Source of the DNA: Mortierella alpina
Taxonomy: Eukaryota > Mortierellomycota > Mortierellomycetes > Mortierellales > Mortierellaceae
Assembly: GCA_029449245.1 (NCBI GenBank)
Contig: JANATF010000004.1
Location: 620,001-684,000, forward strand
Direction of reading: 5' to 3'
Length of the DNA: 64,000 nt
How positions within the stretch are numbered: the stretch's first letter is position 1; every line of letters begins with the position of its first letter. Of this stretch, positions 42,829 to 54,848 are shown in pieces. The notes beneath the pieces were generated by a model, which saw only the letters and a list, made by a program, of their open reading frames with translations, was not told the origin of the DNA and did not search any database. A program made the translations under genes and the position numbers.

Positions 42829-44289
42829 GGTGTTGATGGAGTAGGAAGGAAGGTTTTTTTTTGTGCTAGGATGGACCGAGAGTGACTGCGGGTTAGCCTT
42901 CTAAACATGTCGATAAAGTGGCACATGGCTTGAACCGTTGGTCAAAACTGAGCTGCGAGAGCCCGTGTGGCGCCCTTGGCCCTTGCAACGTTATTTTCAA
43001 CGTGCACATCGTAGGAGCACGCCGCCTCCTCTTCATTCATGTCGTACAGACGACCACTCGAATGCCTTGTGCTGCTCCATCTCATCCACACCCGTGCATT
43101 TGTACCTGTGGTTTCCAGATCTTTCAGTGCTTGTGGACTCTTCCTCGTATCACTGCGTGAACCTGCACAGGGGATGTCCAAGGTGTTCTGGAGTGCGAGA
43201 GCACATGAGAAGCCGTAAAGCGACAGGCGGACATGGACTGGTGCTAACGGGATTTGGGGCCTGTTGGTCCTTATCTCCTTAACTGGCCAGCATCTGGCAT
43301 GCACAGCGGTCCTTGGAAGCGGAAGGCTCATTAGCCCCGTCCTCTTTGCAGCTACTGTGCGGGTCCGCCATCTACCTATTTTTATCAGTGGAGCTTGACG
43401 AATGCCTCACTTAAAAAGGGGACCGGAAGGGGAGAGCGGATTATGAGAGGAGCACTTTAAACAAGTAGTAGCGGTAATTGCCTGCGTTGCAACGTGCAGA
43501 AGGAGGAGGTCGAGAGGATAACGCCGTACGAGAATGAACGCAAACGAGGACATGACGGGGAAACGGCCATCGTGTTTGTTTCCAGCTGAGAGGAGCACTC
43601 TCTTTTCGAGCAATGCTCTTAATGCCCTCTCGTTCACGTAGTCTGTTTCTCTTTTTTCTCCTTCAGGCAAGCAACAGCATCACCTCCACTTCCACCCTCC
43701 TACCAGTTCAAAACGCCTCGCACCCTGCGGCTGTAGTCCACCTACAGCATCCCACACATCATCCAACTCCCTGTCCATCCTCCCTGACTGTTCATACAGA
43801 CTTAAGCACGAGCTCGTCTGTTTCAGGCATTTGTTTGAACCCCAGCTACGTCCGCTGTCCATCGACCTCGACCCTTCCTTTTCCTGCCCTAGGTGAGACC
43901 TGTGAAGGAGCATTGTAGTGTACCTTTTTGCAAAAGAGGATGATCGCACGAATCGGGTCTGAATGTACTCCACGTCAAGAATGATGCCTCACTTTCACTC
44001 AACATTCAACAAGTGCACCATCACACGCAGAGAGCGATGACCGAATGACCTTTTGCACAGGGACACAGTGACGGACCCTCAACCTGTCCGCTATCAGGCC
44101 AAAAAAAGACTAGGAAGCGGCGACCACAAAATTAAATTGCCAACGCGGGTGATATGTCATTGACTGTTGGACACAACTCGCCCTCTTCTCTCTTTCTCTG
44201 TCCTCTTGCCTTTCTCTTCAGTTCATCTCTCTTCTTCCTTTTCTCCTGACTACACGAAGACAACGGTCCTTCTTTGCGGCTTACTCACG

Positions 44290-44338
<49 letters not shown>

Positions 44339-44449
44339 CCCACTCCTCTCAACAATCTCAGCCAGCGTTCTTGAGCGAGTCTAAGCTCGAGAAGCAGTTC
44401 CTTCCTTAACCTCGCCTTTCAACCACAAGCTTAAACACATATATACACC
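42829..44449. other. Intergenic region with CT microsatellite
   Basis: No gene is supported. A CT dinucleotide run occupies about 44302-44340, in the probable leader of the gene at 44450. Short frames here have no family motifs. Confidence 0.5.
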
Positions 44450-46839
44450 ATGCGGCAACGATCCAGTCTTTTCTCTTCGATGGCTTCACTTGCCCTCGCA
44501 GGGCTTGTTACGCTGCTTTCGACAACCCCCACGCCAGCGCTGGCCGATATCCTGTGTACGCAGTATGGATCAGACACCTTCCGTATCGGATCGACAGTCA
44601 AGTTCCAATGGAACGACACCCAGTCCATCGCCATCAGCTCCTTTGACCTCAACCTCTATTGTGTCCAGAACAACAAGATCATCCAGACCATCACCTCCCT
44701 CAACGAAACCTCTCCATCCCCTGTCCCGTGGATCGTCAACTCCACCATGGCTTCGTACTCCCCAGAGTGTCCGTTGAATGTAAGCTCTTGTCTCCGAGTT
44801 TGTTTGCAAGTCCCTCTTTTATCGTTTTCTTGATTGTTTTGTTGCCCTATTGGGTCTCCGACCGCTTAATATATCTGGATCTGGAGTATGGAATATGAAG
44901 AGGGAGCACTAAAGTACAGAGGAGCTGCTGGGGAGAGGAGCCAAGTCCGCATCAAGAGTCTCTTTGGGTGTGAGACATTCGTTGAAGCTTCCCTCATATC
45001 AAATTTGATCCACCACATTTCGAGAGCGATTTTCATTCAGGGACTAAAAAGGGTGGGAGAGAAACCGATGGATCCGGGCATGGCGAGAGACTCATGGCTG
45101 CTGTGTAAACCGTCTCTCCCTCGACTCGACATGGAATGAGGCTCTATCTCGCGAAGTGGCCCTACCTTCGTGCTCGGTGGATGGTCCCCTATCAACAAAC
45201 AAACAAACAAAAAGGCAGGCGAGTTTCAGCGGTTTGAGGGGAGGGGTGCATACGCGAGTGGCAAGCCAGCATGAGAGAGGGAGGCTGCTCAGCGCTCGTG
45301 AAAAAAAGAAAGCAGCAGTTGTCATTTTTCTGTTATCGTTGGGGGCGAGATGTACCACCAAAGTTACGCACATGGATGGGTAAACATCACAGTGCTTTGT
45401 TTGTACTGGGAAAGCTGATTGGGGTGTAGTGAGCTACAGGACATTCAATAACCTACTACACACCAAAGCGCGATCCAAAAGAAAACATGAGCACATCTGT
45501 TGCTTGTTGATCAACCGTGGGGCTGATGTCATCAAAACGCGCACTCTTCAAGAGCCGGTCAAGAAGAGACAGGGCAGAAGCCAGACCAGGGACTCGGTGC
45601 TCGCACACCTGCTCTCTATTTCAAACCCTTTTATGCGGTCTAAAAAAAGGGAAGGATCGGGGTGTGTGGCATATTCATGCACATGCATCTCTTGCATTTT
45701 TGGTTGCCGCTATCGAGCCTGGCGATCTCCCCATCATACATATAACGCTGGAACGCACGCACACCGGGGTCCCTTGAATACTTTATCCCTGCTGGTGGTG
45801 TATACTCTACATGAACACTATATCGCCGTGTGTGTGTGTACTCTCTCTCTCTTTTCACAAACACCCTGCGGTTCCTTGCACCTTCAAGGACGATCGTTCT
45901 ACCGACTGGCCGAGCAATTTATAGTTTAATGTTGCTCCATATGTATTTTTATCGCGGTCCCCATCACTCAGTCGCCTCATTGTGCTTTGCTAACCCCCTA
46001 CCTACGATCATTAGCAATATCAAGGAGCATTTGAGTGGTCCTACACGAATGATGCAGGAGCCCCGGCTCGAGGATCAGCCAAATGCAAGGTCATCCTTCT
46101 CGTGGGAACAGGTGCTCAAGCCCCACCCGCAGGCACCAACCCCAACGACGCTGACCCTCTACCTGCAGACGATCCCCAGCCCAGCGACATTGTCGTCTCT
46201 GACAAGACAAAGAATATTGTGATTGGAGTTGGTTGTGCGGTTGGAGCATTGGTCCTTGCAGGCTTCGTGGGCTTCTACTACATTCGCTACAGCAACAAGC
46301 GGGCTGCTGAGGAACACGCATCGCGTAAGCTTAGAGAACCTATCCATTCGGGACCTCTGTTTGCACCCAGAACCGGAGGACCTGGTAGTGGTTCTTCGTC
46401 GACGATCGCCGGTGGACAGGCCGCCAAATACAATGAGCTGGCATCAATCACAACAGGTAGTGTTGGAAGCCCCGCCACGGCCCGGACAGAGATGGTAGAG
46501 CTCGGTCACCCTGTACCTCCTACCCCTGGCTTTGCTAGTCCCGCATTTGGATCCAGATCACCTACGCCCATTGCCGCAGCCCATTCCAAGATGCTCAGCA
46601 CCCCGGCGAGCCCATCCTCATCCACCATGTCTGGCAACGGGCGCCCTGCCTCGCTCTTGACAAGCTCCTTCGTACCCGTTGATGAGCGCTCTCGATCATC
46701 CTCGCCACAACCCCGGAACCCATTCGAACAGCGTGAGAATGAGCAGTATGAACAAGAGTTGCAGCTTCAGCAGCAGCACCAGCTTCAACAGCAGCAACAG
46801 CAACAGCAGCAGCAAACCTACGGCAGCTATCCCTACTAG
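44450..46839 (+). CDS. Secreted/type I membrane protein with Ig-like extracellular domain
   Basis: Two exons, 44450-44779 and 46015-46839, join in phase 0 to give 384 residues. A signal peptide (about 1-34, ending at 'TPALA') is followed by a small beta-rich domain with a Cys pair ('ILCTQYGSD', 'LNLYCVQNN') and a second pair at 'SPECPLN' and 'SAKCKVILL'. The 'GSTVKFQWN' and 'AFEWSYTND' segments resemble the Ig-like fold of fungal DUF7137/Kre9-type cell-surface domains. A membrane helix ('VIGVGCAVGALVLAGFVGFYYI') and a Ser/Pro-rich cytosolic tail ending in poly-Gln follow. It could be a surface sensor or a cell wall protein; I cannot tell which. The intron is long (1235 bp), and the Cys/Trp pattern across the junction supports joining these exons. 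A small unseen exon in the intron is possible. Confidence 0.72.
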
Positions 46840-48936
46840 AACCCCCTCCCCTCCTCCAACCTACGACAAAAGATCTATCCTCGCTAGTCCCGATAGCCCT
46901 TAGCTTCATCATATACCACCACTTCTGCTTGTTAGCGTCGCTTCTTGCTCTTCCTTTTGTTCACTGTCGTTCCTCTGCATGTCCAAACTCCATATCTGCC
47001 TGCACCTTTCATTTTTCCCTCTTTTTCAATTGTTTCGAAGACTCCAAGTTCAGGCAGTTCAATTGCACTAATATACGGATCAAGTTGACCCGTTCATCGG
47101 AAAGCAGCATGCGTTATTGTTCTTCCTGTCAAGAGACAAATCCTGAATCTCGTAGAAGAACGTGGCCAAACTTTATTTTGAGCAACACAAGCCAATTGAC
47201 ATCGACATTGTCCTGTTCCTTGCAATTCAGATCCTGTAACGCAAATGGTGGATTTCAGCTTTGGGACTGTCGTGAAAAGTTGAGCAGAAGATGGGATGGA
47301 TCAAGGCATCGCTGAACCACGCAAAAAAAAAGCGGATGTGATCGCGTTTAAGCGACTCCAGTGACCGCCAACCAAGGCTACAAGCGAGTGCAGTGGACGG
47401 ACGCGCGTGTTGAATGCTAACACTGAACATGCATCGCCGTGGCTAGCAAGACTGTTGCCTCGTTCGGGATGCTAGAATTCTTTCCCGCTGCCACGCCTGA
47501 ACAGAACATGATACTGACAAGAATATACCACTGGGTCTTGTCGTGATTTCAGAAACCTGTTTGCAGAGCACCAACTGTGCAAGAACAGTTACGCTCGGCC
47601 ACCTCACCCAAAACACCCTACAGTATCTTCTTTGTGGTGTGCTACGTTTGAGGTGAAGTTGCAGCACGGTCCAAGTCGTCCTGTCCGAGATGGGCTTCTT
47701 CTCTCGCTACAGTTCACAAATGCCATGTTTGCCATTAGATCAACAGCGGAACTCTAGAGCCGCCTGACAACACCGCTAAGCTCGGCGCATCTAGAACTTT
47801 AAGTATGGTGTGGAATGTAAACCATAGAGCATGTTTACCTCTTCTTCCTTCGCATGTTCGATTGAATGACACTCGCCTGTTTCTGTTCGATTCCACTTGA
47901 CTACAATTCTGTATGGATCTCACATCGACAGTGTACTGGACCCACTCCTTACTCATCAATAACATAAGCATCCAGCCATACTGAACCTCTTATTTCTCCT
48001 TCTAGTGTACCCTGTTAAAGCCTGGCAGATTGCCCTGTCATTTGTGTGTGGCGGCATTGGCCATTGTTACCGGGATTGGGCAAAGTGCTCTCGTAGAGGC
48101 AAATTGCGCCCTTTGTTCTTTGCCCCTGCGGTCGCTCATCTCTGAATCTGAAATTGTTACGCATGTGCTGGACTAAGGAATTTGCTCTCGCGTCTGTGGT
48201 GCTCTCATATTCGCAATTTGTAGCGTGAAGGGTCTTCCACTTTCTTACTTCAACCCTGGAAGTCTTCCCTTCCTTCCACGCACACAATTTCAATTTCGCC
48301 ACAGGCACGGCACCTTGACAAACTTAACCTCGCTCTCAAGAACCAGAGAGGGTCGTCCGAGACGAGACAGGCCGTGCTGTGGACTCATCCTATACCATGT
48401 CTCGGCCATCGATGCAAAGTGGATGCTGGACAACGCAGATCAAGGGAGGATCAAGGGCGCGTACTCACTACCTTCGTCCTCCTGGTAAAACAGAGTATAA
48501 TTTTCATCTACCGGCGCTTTCTTCGAAGGGTGAGAGCGAGCGAGCTGCACTTTTCTTGGGGCTGTCGCCGCCTTTTGTATATTGAAGTGAATCCAATTCT
48601 AGACCGACGCGATCATCAACAAGACCTTTATCTGCATTCCATCTTGCACTGCGATTTTCCTTTCTTTCCTCCGCTTCCGCTCCTTTTTATTGCTGGTCTT
48701 ACTTCCTTTTTTCACCTCGTCACCGTGCTCCTTTCATTCATTTCACCTCGCATCTTGATTGCATTCAGCATTTGCTCGCACCTCAACCAACCAGCACTTC
48801 TCGCCAAAACTTGACCTCGGCGACTTAGAGCCCTCCTCATCGAGTGCGCTTTACAACCAAACACTGCCACCTCTTCGAACAAAAACCACACCAGACTGAC
48901 TGCAACATTCAGATAGCCTGAACAGCGGAAGAATAT
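46840..48936. other. Gene-poor intergenic region, 2.1 kb
   Basis: I see no exon with a recognisable domain and no RNA gene. The last 300 bp are C/T-rich and likely form the promoter and leader of the glycosyltransferase gene. Short frames on both strands are interrupted and lack splice continuity. Confidence 0.5.
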
Positions 48937-50736
48937 ATGGTGCTTCAATACCGAGCGGTTGCCATCCTGGCCGCAGTCAGCGCGTTCGCGACCCTTTGTT
49001 ATCTCTCGCTTTGGTCTCACCTTGGCCAGGTTGACCAGGACACGGACACCCCTCAAAATACACTTTGGCCCAATTTTTTAAGCCCGAAGGAACATCCAAC
49101 GGATCAACCACCAAAGCACCAACAAAAGCATGCTGTACTACAGCCGGAGCAACAGCCTCAGCAGCAGCAACTCGTTAGCGAGAACAATGCACGTGTAGCA
49201 GCCCTCAACACGCAGGCTTTTGCCTCATTCTGCAACTCAAAGCCATCAGCCACAAAGCCAGAGTTCGCCTCATATCGCGAATGGATCGACTACATCAACA
49301 ACAAGAACTCCAAATGGGCTCACCAGAAGCAACACCCACTTTACCTAGAACGCCCCCTGCCCAACTGGGTTGTCAACCTCACAGCCATGAATGACAAATG
49401 CAACAGACTGGTACACACCTCAGCGCACTGTCTTAGCTATCTTACCAGGGAACACGAGTATCTCATTCCACGTAAAGTTTCAGAAATTCAAGCACCACCA
49501 CCAGCGACGACGCCTATGAATTTCCATATTTTTTGGCGGGGCCCGATCACGGACAAACTGTCTCTGAGTGCGCACTCGTTCCTATTCACACAGCCCTTGA
49601 AACGCGCCCATCTGCATCTATGGATCGACTCTGCAGACCTGCCCGATGGCCTCCCAGAGGACTACACCCAGAATGCCTACGCGGCTCCTTTGATCAAGGA
49701 GCCCCTGAACCGCTTCATCACCATCCATGCATGGGATCAGGCAGCCGAGCTCGCCTATTCGTATGGCGAAGACGAGGATGACAGCAAGCATGCGCTGGAG
49801 CAGCAACTAATGTCCTTATCGACTCCTGAGGAGCAACATAAACCCGTCAAACCAGTCGCGCTCTCGGATGAGGCTCGGTTCTTAATCCTGAACAGGAACG
49901 GCGGGATCTATCTCGACGCCGACGTTTTGCTGCTCAAGGACATGTCGCCCTTCCACGACTCTGGGATCGAGTTTGCATACGAGTGGAGTCACACGCGGAT
50001 GTACAACACGGCGATCTTGAGACTTTACCCAGGAAGCTCCGTTGCGAGGAGGATATTGGACGGTGCCAAGGACCGAGAGATTGAGATTCTGCGCAAGAAG
50101 CTACTACAGATGCAGGCGACGAAAAAAAAGGCAGAGGACGAGGACAATGCAACCGGAAAGCAACAGGCGCTGGCCGCCGCTCACGGTCAGGCGGTGAAGA
50201 AAAAGGGGGTTGATATCGTTCGTCAACCCAAGATTCGCACCAAGAAGACCCTCAGTCGTCGGTCATCAGCGACTCATCCAGAGGCGGTGCAGCTCCTAAA
50301 ACGCGGTGAGATGCGGCCAGAGGAGATTTACCATCCTGCTCGTCTACGCACCTACCTTCGTCCCCTGGACAGCAAGATCGAAGGCAACGGTCTGGAGATG
50401 ATGCCACCGGCATTCTTTGATCCTCTCTGGTTGCGGGTCGACCACGCCGAGACGAAGGAGACTCTGGATACTGATCTTCTAGTGGAAGATCTCCACTCGT
50501 TTCCGGACGCATTTACAAAAGTTGACGCCGTCTGTCCTGGTCAGGATGATACTATTGACTTTTCGGCTGGGCCGGAGGTTTTCCTGGCAGGTGCATATGC
50601 ATACCACTGGCACAATAACTGGGAGGCAGAGGTTGAACCAAGGAGCTGGATGGGGCTGATGAAGCAGGCGTATGATGACTTTGTGAACGCACAGCGGCCC
50701 AATCTTTACGGCGAATGGTTTGAGGAGCAATTGTAG
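48937..50736 (+). CDS. GT32-like type II membrane glycosyltransferase
   Basis: Single-exon gene of 599 residues. A short cytosolic start is followed by one membrane helix ('AVAILAAVSAFATLCYLSLW', about 7-26) and a Gln/Pro-rich stem, the layout of a Golgi type II enzyme. The catalytic region has 'NFHIFWRGPI' and 'LHLWIDSADLP', then 'LSDEARFLILNRNGGIYLDADVLLLKDM', written here only to mark the R-x-x-x-L-x-x-x-GG-x-Y-x-D-x-D pattern, with the DXD metal site in 'LDADV' (about residue 328). This matches GT32 (DXD sugar transferases such as Och1 and alpha-1,4-GlcNAc transferases). Donor and acceptor are unknown. A basic, disordered insert (about 385-450) separates it from a C-terminal segment ending 'AYAYHWHNNWE', also typical of this family. 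It converges with Ubc13, 153 bp apart. Confidence 0.85.
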   Translation: MVLQYRAVAILAAVSAFATLCYLSLWSHLGQVDQDTDTPQNTLWPNFLSPKEHPTDQPPKHQQKHAVLQPEQQPQQQQLVSENNARVAALNTQAFASFCNSKPSATKPEFASYREWIDYINNKNSKWAHQKQHPLYLERPLPNWVVNLTAMNDKCNRLVHTSAHCLSYLTREHEYLIPRKVSEIQAPPPATTPMNFHIFWRGPITDKLSLSAHSFLFTQPLKRAHLHLWIDSADLPDGLPEDYTQNAYAAPLIKEPLNRFITIHAWDQAAELAYSYGEDEDDSKHALEQQLMSLSTPEEQHKPVKPVALSDEARFLILNRNGGIYLDADVLLLKDMSPFHDSGIEFAYEWSHTRMYNTAILRLYPGSSVARRILDGAKDREIEILRKKLLQMQATKKKAEDEDNATGKQQALAAAHGQAVKKKGVDIVRQPKIRTKKTLSRRSSATHPEAVQLLKRGEMRPEEIYHPARLRTYLRPLDSKIEGNGLEMMPPAFFDPLWLRVDHAETKETLDTDLLVEDLHSFPDAFTKVDAVCPGQDDTIDFSAGPEVFLAGAYAYHWHNNWEAEVEPRSWMGLMKQAYDDFVNAQRPNLYGEWFEEQL

Positions 50737-50889
50737 ATAGCCCAAATTCAGAGTTCAAGATGTTGCAAAAAATATCACAGGCATATATTCCCAATCTATA
50801 TGCTGCCTGCGCCATGAACAGTGTCCGCGTTCCTTCGACGTTGGTACACTCTACCAAGACAAGAAAACATGGGCGTTTTAAGTGTTTCA

Positions 50890-51896
50890 CTATGCAGTTG
50901 CGTACTTCCTTGTCCACTCCTGAGCAGTCTGGATGGCGGCATTCTCGTTCTCCTTCCAATGCTGGGCAACGTCATTTGCAAGTGGATCATCAGGGTTGGG
51001 CGAAGACAGCAGTGCCTGGACGGAGAGGAGAACTGTGCGTATTTGAAGAGCAGGTGACCACTTGTCTAAATTTCACCCAAGGTACAGCATGTATGGAGTG
51101 ACAGTGAAGAATTAACGTGTAAGCGATGGTGCTCTGCTTCACTTCTCTTTGCTACGCGAGAAAAACACCTGTGGAGTAATAGTTCCTACCTTTCAAAATA
51201 TCCAGGCAAATGCGTCCAAGCTTGTCAATGTTGGGATGGTAAATCTTGGTCAAGAAGCGGACCTTTGGGGGCGACATTGGGTATTCCTCGGGCAAGAACA
51301 GTTCCAGCTTGAAGACACCGCCTACATGCCAACCATGACAATCAATCCGTAGCAAGAAAAACACTGTAAGCAGGAGGTTCCTTTGACGACACCAATTCGC
51401 AGTATCAAAAGTGCGTGAGAGCCCCTTTGAAAGCTGTATATTTGACTTTTGCGCGCGTTTGTGGTAATCGTCACGTCGCCTTAGACATTCCCTGACCTCA
51501 GTGAACTCCACGAGGTTTAATGCATTGAGCGCCTACACCTGTAATCGTCCTGCAAGGGGTCCCATTGCTGTTCATGCTCACTCCTAAGCCGAAACTGAGG
51601 CGGACACCGAGAAGCATTTAGTCAGCACTGGCTTCTGCATTACCTTCGAAGGGAGACTGGGTGGGTCCAGCAATGATGACATCAAAGTAACGAAGATTGT
51701 CCTCATGAGCTGTGGCGCTGATGCCAGGGGCGGGATCCGCCATGAGGCGCTCGGTTTCCTACGAGCAAGAAGGGTAGTGGTGTTTAGTCACCAGCATCAG
51801 GAGCAGGCACGAGCATGTCCATGGTGAGGAAGAGTGCGAGTTGGTCGAGGCTCTTGGACTCGGACTGACCTTGATGATTCGCTTGGGCAGGGCCAT
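50890..51896 (-). CDS. UBC13: Ubiquitin-conjugating enzyme Ubc13 (UBE2N)
   Basis: Four exons (51896-51870, 51758-51644, 51321-51190, 51065-50890) give 149 residues, close to the 152 of human UBE2N. It starts MALPKRIIK (exon 1 is 27 nt). The core contains '[20 protein letters not shown]', the '[17 protein letters not shown]' active site with catalytic Cys86, and a split '[15 protein letters not shown]'. These are the family's closest matches; the Met in 'EEYPM' and the '[11 protein letters not shown]' loop point to Ubc13 rather than other E2s. Ubc13 works with a Uev/Mms2 partner to build Lys63-linked ubiquitin chains in post-replication DNA repair. The Mms2 partner is not in the window. Confidence 0.95.
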
Positions 51897-52999
51897 TATA
51901 AAGCTGGTCGGTGTTGTCTGTTGGAAGGCTGCAGTGGGGATTGGAGTGCAGGCAAGGGCAAAGGGAAAAGCGATGGCTGTTGAATAGTGAGGAGAGAACG
52001 AGGGAAGAGGGGTGTCTCATTTTCACCGCGTATTTTTGAGCCACATTGACAACGCGATAGGCCTTAGAGACCATGGCACCACTCACCTTTCACTCTCTCT
52101 CCATCTCTCTCGCTCACTCATGCACTCTCGCCCTCCCTCTCTTTCCTCCACTAGCACCAGGGACCCGTCGAAGGCCAGGGCGTCTAGGTAGGGACGTGAT
52201 TACCCACTCTGTCGTATGAGGACAACACGTTTTCAGGGGATCTGTGTTCATGAAGTGCTATTGACACGGCGCAAAGCTGCTGATTCGACAACCTTCAGGC
52301 TTCGCCTGGATGCACCGGCAGCCACTCACAGCAGGCTGTCCTGCGCAGCGCGTTGCAAAGCACCGTTCGGTTGGCACTGCATGGATGGTTTGCTTAGATT
52401 GGGCAAGCCCTTGCTCTTCCGCGCCACATAGCCAGGACAGCAAAATAGTAAAAAAAAACATGGAGTTGTGGCCTTCACGAATTTATACTGTAACGTTGCA
52501 GCTGGCGCCATTCAACCATCCTCCACCAGCAGTTGCTGAGTCATCTTCTCTCATCAAAGCCCCTCGAGTCGTCGCCCTTTTGCCATCTGCAGTGTAGGCC
52601 TGGAGCCGACTGCTCGGTTGAATTCTGACTGACATGGCCGCAGGGTACTTGCGAGGAGTAAGACATCAGCCAGCATCGTGGGTCAACTATAGCGTTCAAC
52701 GCTCTGGTGCAAGGCATTCTATCTCGACGCGAGGTCGTCGCTAGACTAGTGCTAGACACGCCCAGGGTTAGCCGCACTGTTGTGCTCCCAGCCCTGCGGA
52801 GAGTAGCCTCGGCGTGGCTTGCCCAAAGCCAATGCAGAATAAACCTTTGGCGCGCCGCGGACTTCGATCGCTACCTATCCTTGGATTTCTTGCCTATAAA
52901 TTTTGGTGTGTCCCTCGCTCGATGTTTTGTTCTTTTCTTCATTCACTCACTCCTCATTCTAACCTCTGAGAGCTACCCTCATCACCGTCCCCATCCGCC
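51897..52999. other. Divergent promoter region, UBC13/MOSC
   Basis: About 1.1 kb between divergent starts. It holds a TATA box for the MOSC gene (52895) and a C/T-rich block at about 52085-52150. The open frames have no recognisable domain. Confidence 0.55.
52895..52900 (+). promoter_or_regulatory. TATA box of the MOSC gene
   Basis: TATAAA in CCTATAAATTTT lies 105 nt before the start codon, followed by a C/T-rich leader. Function is inferred from position. Confidence 0.55.
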
Positions 53000-54476
53000 A
53001 TGGCACCCATCATTTCAAAGATTTACATCTACCCCATCAAGTCCTGCAAGGCCATTGAGCTCAGCGAGTCGCAGCTCTCCAAGTGTAAGCACAGCTGCGC
53101 AGTGAAAGTTCTTTCGGTCGACGCTTCCTTTCGCCCTTTCTGCCGCCCTTCCTTGGCTAACCTTCTCCGATCCTCTGATCCAAACTTGCGCTGCTCTATG
53201 CTCGTCGCGTTGCACCGCCCCACCTAATCCACGCATGCCTTGTCCGACACGACCGTACACACAGATGGTCTGGAGGTAGAATACACTTGGTCATAGCTGA
53301 ACCGCGTTCAACTTTTGCATGTATGCTGCTTGTAACTCACTACCAGCAACACTTCACTCATTTTCCGACCTATTCTACTACTTTCGTAGCATGACCGTGT
53401 GTTCCTTGTCATCGACCCAGAGACCAACAAGCTGAGAACTATGCGCGAGCTTCCTGCCGTAAGTATCTTCCTGCTTGCCCGGAAACCCTTCACCTTTCGA
53501 GCTCAACACCAGATTTTCAACTCCCCTATTATGCTGTCTAGCGTGTGCTTACAATACCTTCACTCATAGATGACCCTTATCGAGTCAAAGATTGTTGATG
53601 ACCAGCTCGTGGTCACCGCCAGTGGCAAGACTCTCACTGTACCTCTGATCCCCAAGTATGTCTACGATCGTTATGAGTGGCGCCTGAGTGAACCTCTGTC
53701 CATGACATCCACGCTAATCCTGATCCATTCGCTTTTAGGCCTGCCGATTACGAGAAGCGCACTGTCAGTGTCTGGAAGGAGCAGCTTGAGGCTCTCGATT
53801 TGGGCGACGAGGCCGCCAAGTTCTTTACAGAATACCTTGATGTCCCTTGCCGCTTCGTCTACAAGTCCCCTAACCACGTCCGGCCAGTTGTAGAGCACTC
53901 CCCTGGCGTCGCTGAAATTGGTTTCCAACCCGAGGTACATATTTGACCATGTTCCTAGACTCCACAACTTGCACACTCTTACGGACGCCGCTCTGCATTT
54001 ATTTTTAGACCGCCTTCGCCGACAACTTCCCTATTCTCTGCTTGTCCGAGGAGTCTGTCAAGGATATCAACACCCACCTGGAGAACCCCGTCACCGCTCT
54101 CAACTTCCGCCCTAATCTCTTGATCGCCGGTGTATCAAAAGCCTGGGAGGAGGACACTTGGTGCACTGTTGACATCCGTGGAGTGACATATTACTTTGTT
54201 TGCCGCTGCACTCGCTGCGACATGCCCAACATTGACCCAGAGACAGGTATCAAGGACAAGCTCCAGCCCCAAAAGACGCTTCAGTCGATCCGTCGTATCG
54301 ACAAGGGCAAGAAGGCCAAATTTTACGCCTGTGTAGGCATTAACGCTGTCCCCAATACTCATACCGGATTGATTCGCGTCGGCGATGTTCTCGAGGTGAA
54401 GGAGCTCTTTGAGGGCGAGCGTATGCGTACAGGCGCGACTGGTTGGGCCACCAAGGCAGTGGAAGTTGGCGCCTAA
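53000..54476 (+). CDS. MOSC-domain protein (mARC-like), with an 11-nt microexon
   Basis: Six exons (53000-53084, 53265-53275, 53390-53458, 53570-53655, 53739-53934, 54009-54476) give 304 residues. The N-terminal beta-barrel domain begins 'ISKIYIYPIKSCKAIEL' and continues through the 11-nt second exon, which supplies 'YGLE', into 'HDRVFLVIDPETN'. The MOSC domain carries 'FADNFPILCLSEESV', 'FRPNLLI' and the conserved Cys in 'RCTRCDMPNID', expected to bind molybdenum or sulfur carrier groups. Eukaryotic relatives (mARC) reduce N-hydroxylated compounds with cytochrome b5 on the mitochondrial outer membrane; here I see no membrane anchor, so location is uncertain. All phases fit (1, 0, 0, 2, 0). 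Skipping the microexon would break the frame. Confidence 0.9.
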
Positions 54477-54731
54477 AGTGCTCCTGGCTTTGCAATTTGC
54501 ACACAGTTCCGAAGCACCACACTTAATAAATGCAGTACGCGTATACACTATGACCCACTGACCACTACCTACAAAGTGAATGAAAAGCTACGCGTCCTCA
54601 GGGCTCTACGGGGCCCCGGGGCCAAAAAAACCCCATATCGGCCGCATATCATAATTAAGGGGTATAAATTTGTTCACAGTCTCATAGCTGACAGATTCCT
54701 CCATGTATCCAACCAATCAGAGCTTATCAAA

Positions 54732-54803
54732 TCCCTGGTAGTATAGTGGTTAGTATCTCCGCCTGTCACGCGGAAGACCGGGGTTCAATTCCCCGCCAAG
54801 GAG
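54732..54803 (+). tRNA. tRNA-Asp (anticodon GTC)
   Basis: A 72-nt intronless cloverleaf. The anticodon stem TCCGC/GCGGA encloses loop CTGTCAC with anticodon GTC; the T arm CGGGG/CCCCG encloses TTCAATT; the D arm is standard for Asp; the discriminator base is G. The acceptor stem (TCCCTGG/CCAAGGA) has one mismatch, C4 with A69. The gene is probably functional but slightly degenerate. T-rich sequence follows from 54805. A mobile element sits 37 nt beyond the 3' end. Confidence 0.92.
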
Positions 54804-54814
54804 CTTTCTTTTTT
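54804..54814 (+). terminator. Pol III T-run terminator of tRNA-Asp
   Basis: CTTTCTTTTTT directly follows the tRNA, giving a run of six T after a run of three. Like the tRNA-Thr terminator, it is followed by a second T-rich stretch before the mobile element. Confidence 0.75.
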
Positions 54815-54840
54815 GCACTTTTCCCCAGAAATTTTAGTCT

Positions 54841-54848
54841 TGTGAGGA
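54841..54848 (+). repeat. Target-site duplication, element copy 2, left
   Basis: TGTGAGGA precedes the element and is repeated exactly at 55774-55781. Exactly 37 nt (54804-54840) separate it from the 3' end of tRNA-Asp. Confidence 0.85.

Noticed and set aside
44302-44340. Regulatory meaning of the CT run
   Set aside because: CT-rich leaders occur before most genes in this window, so this one is not special beyond its length.
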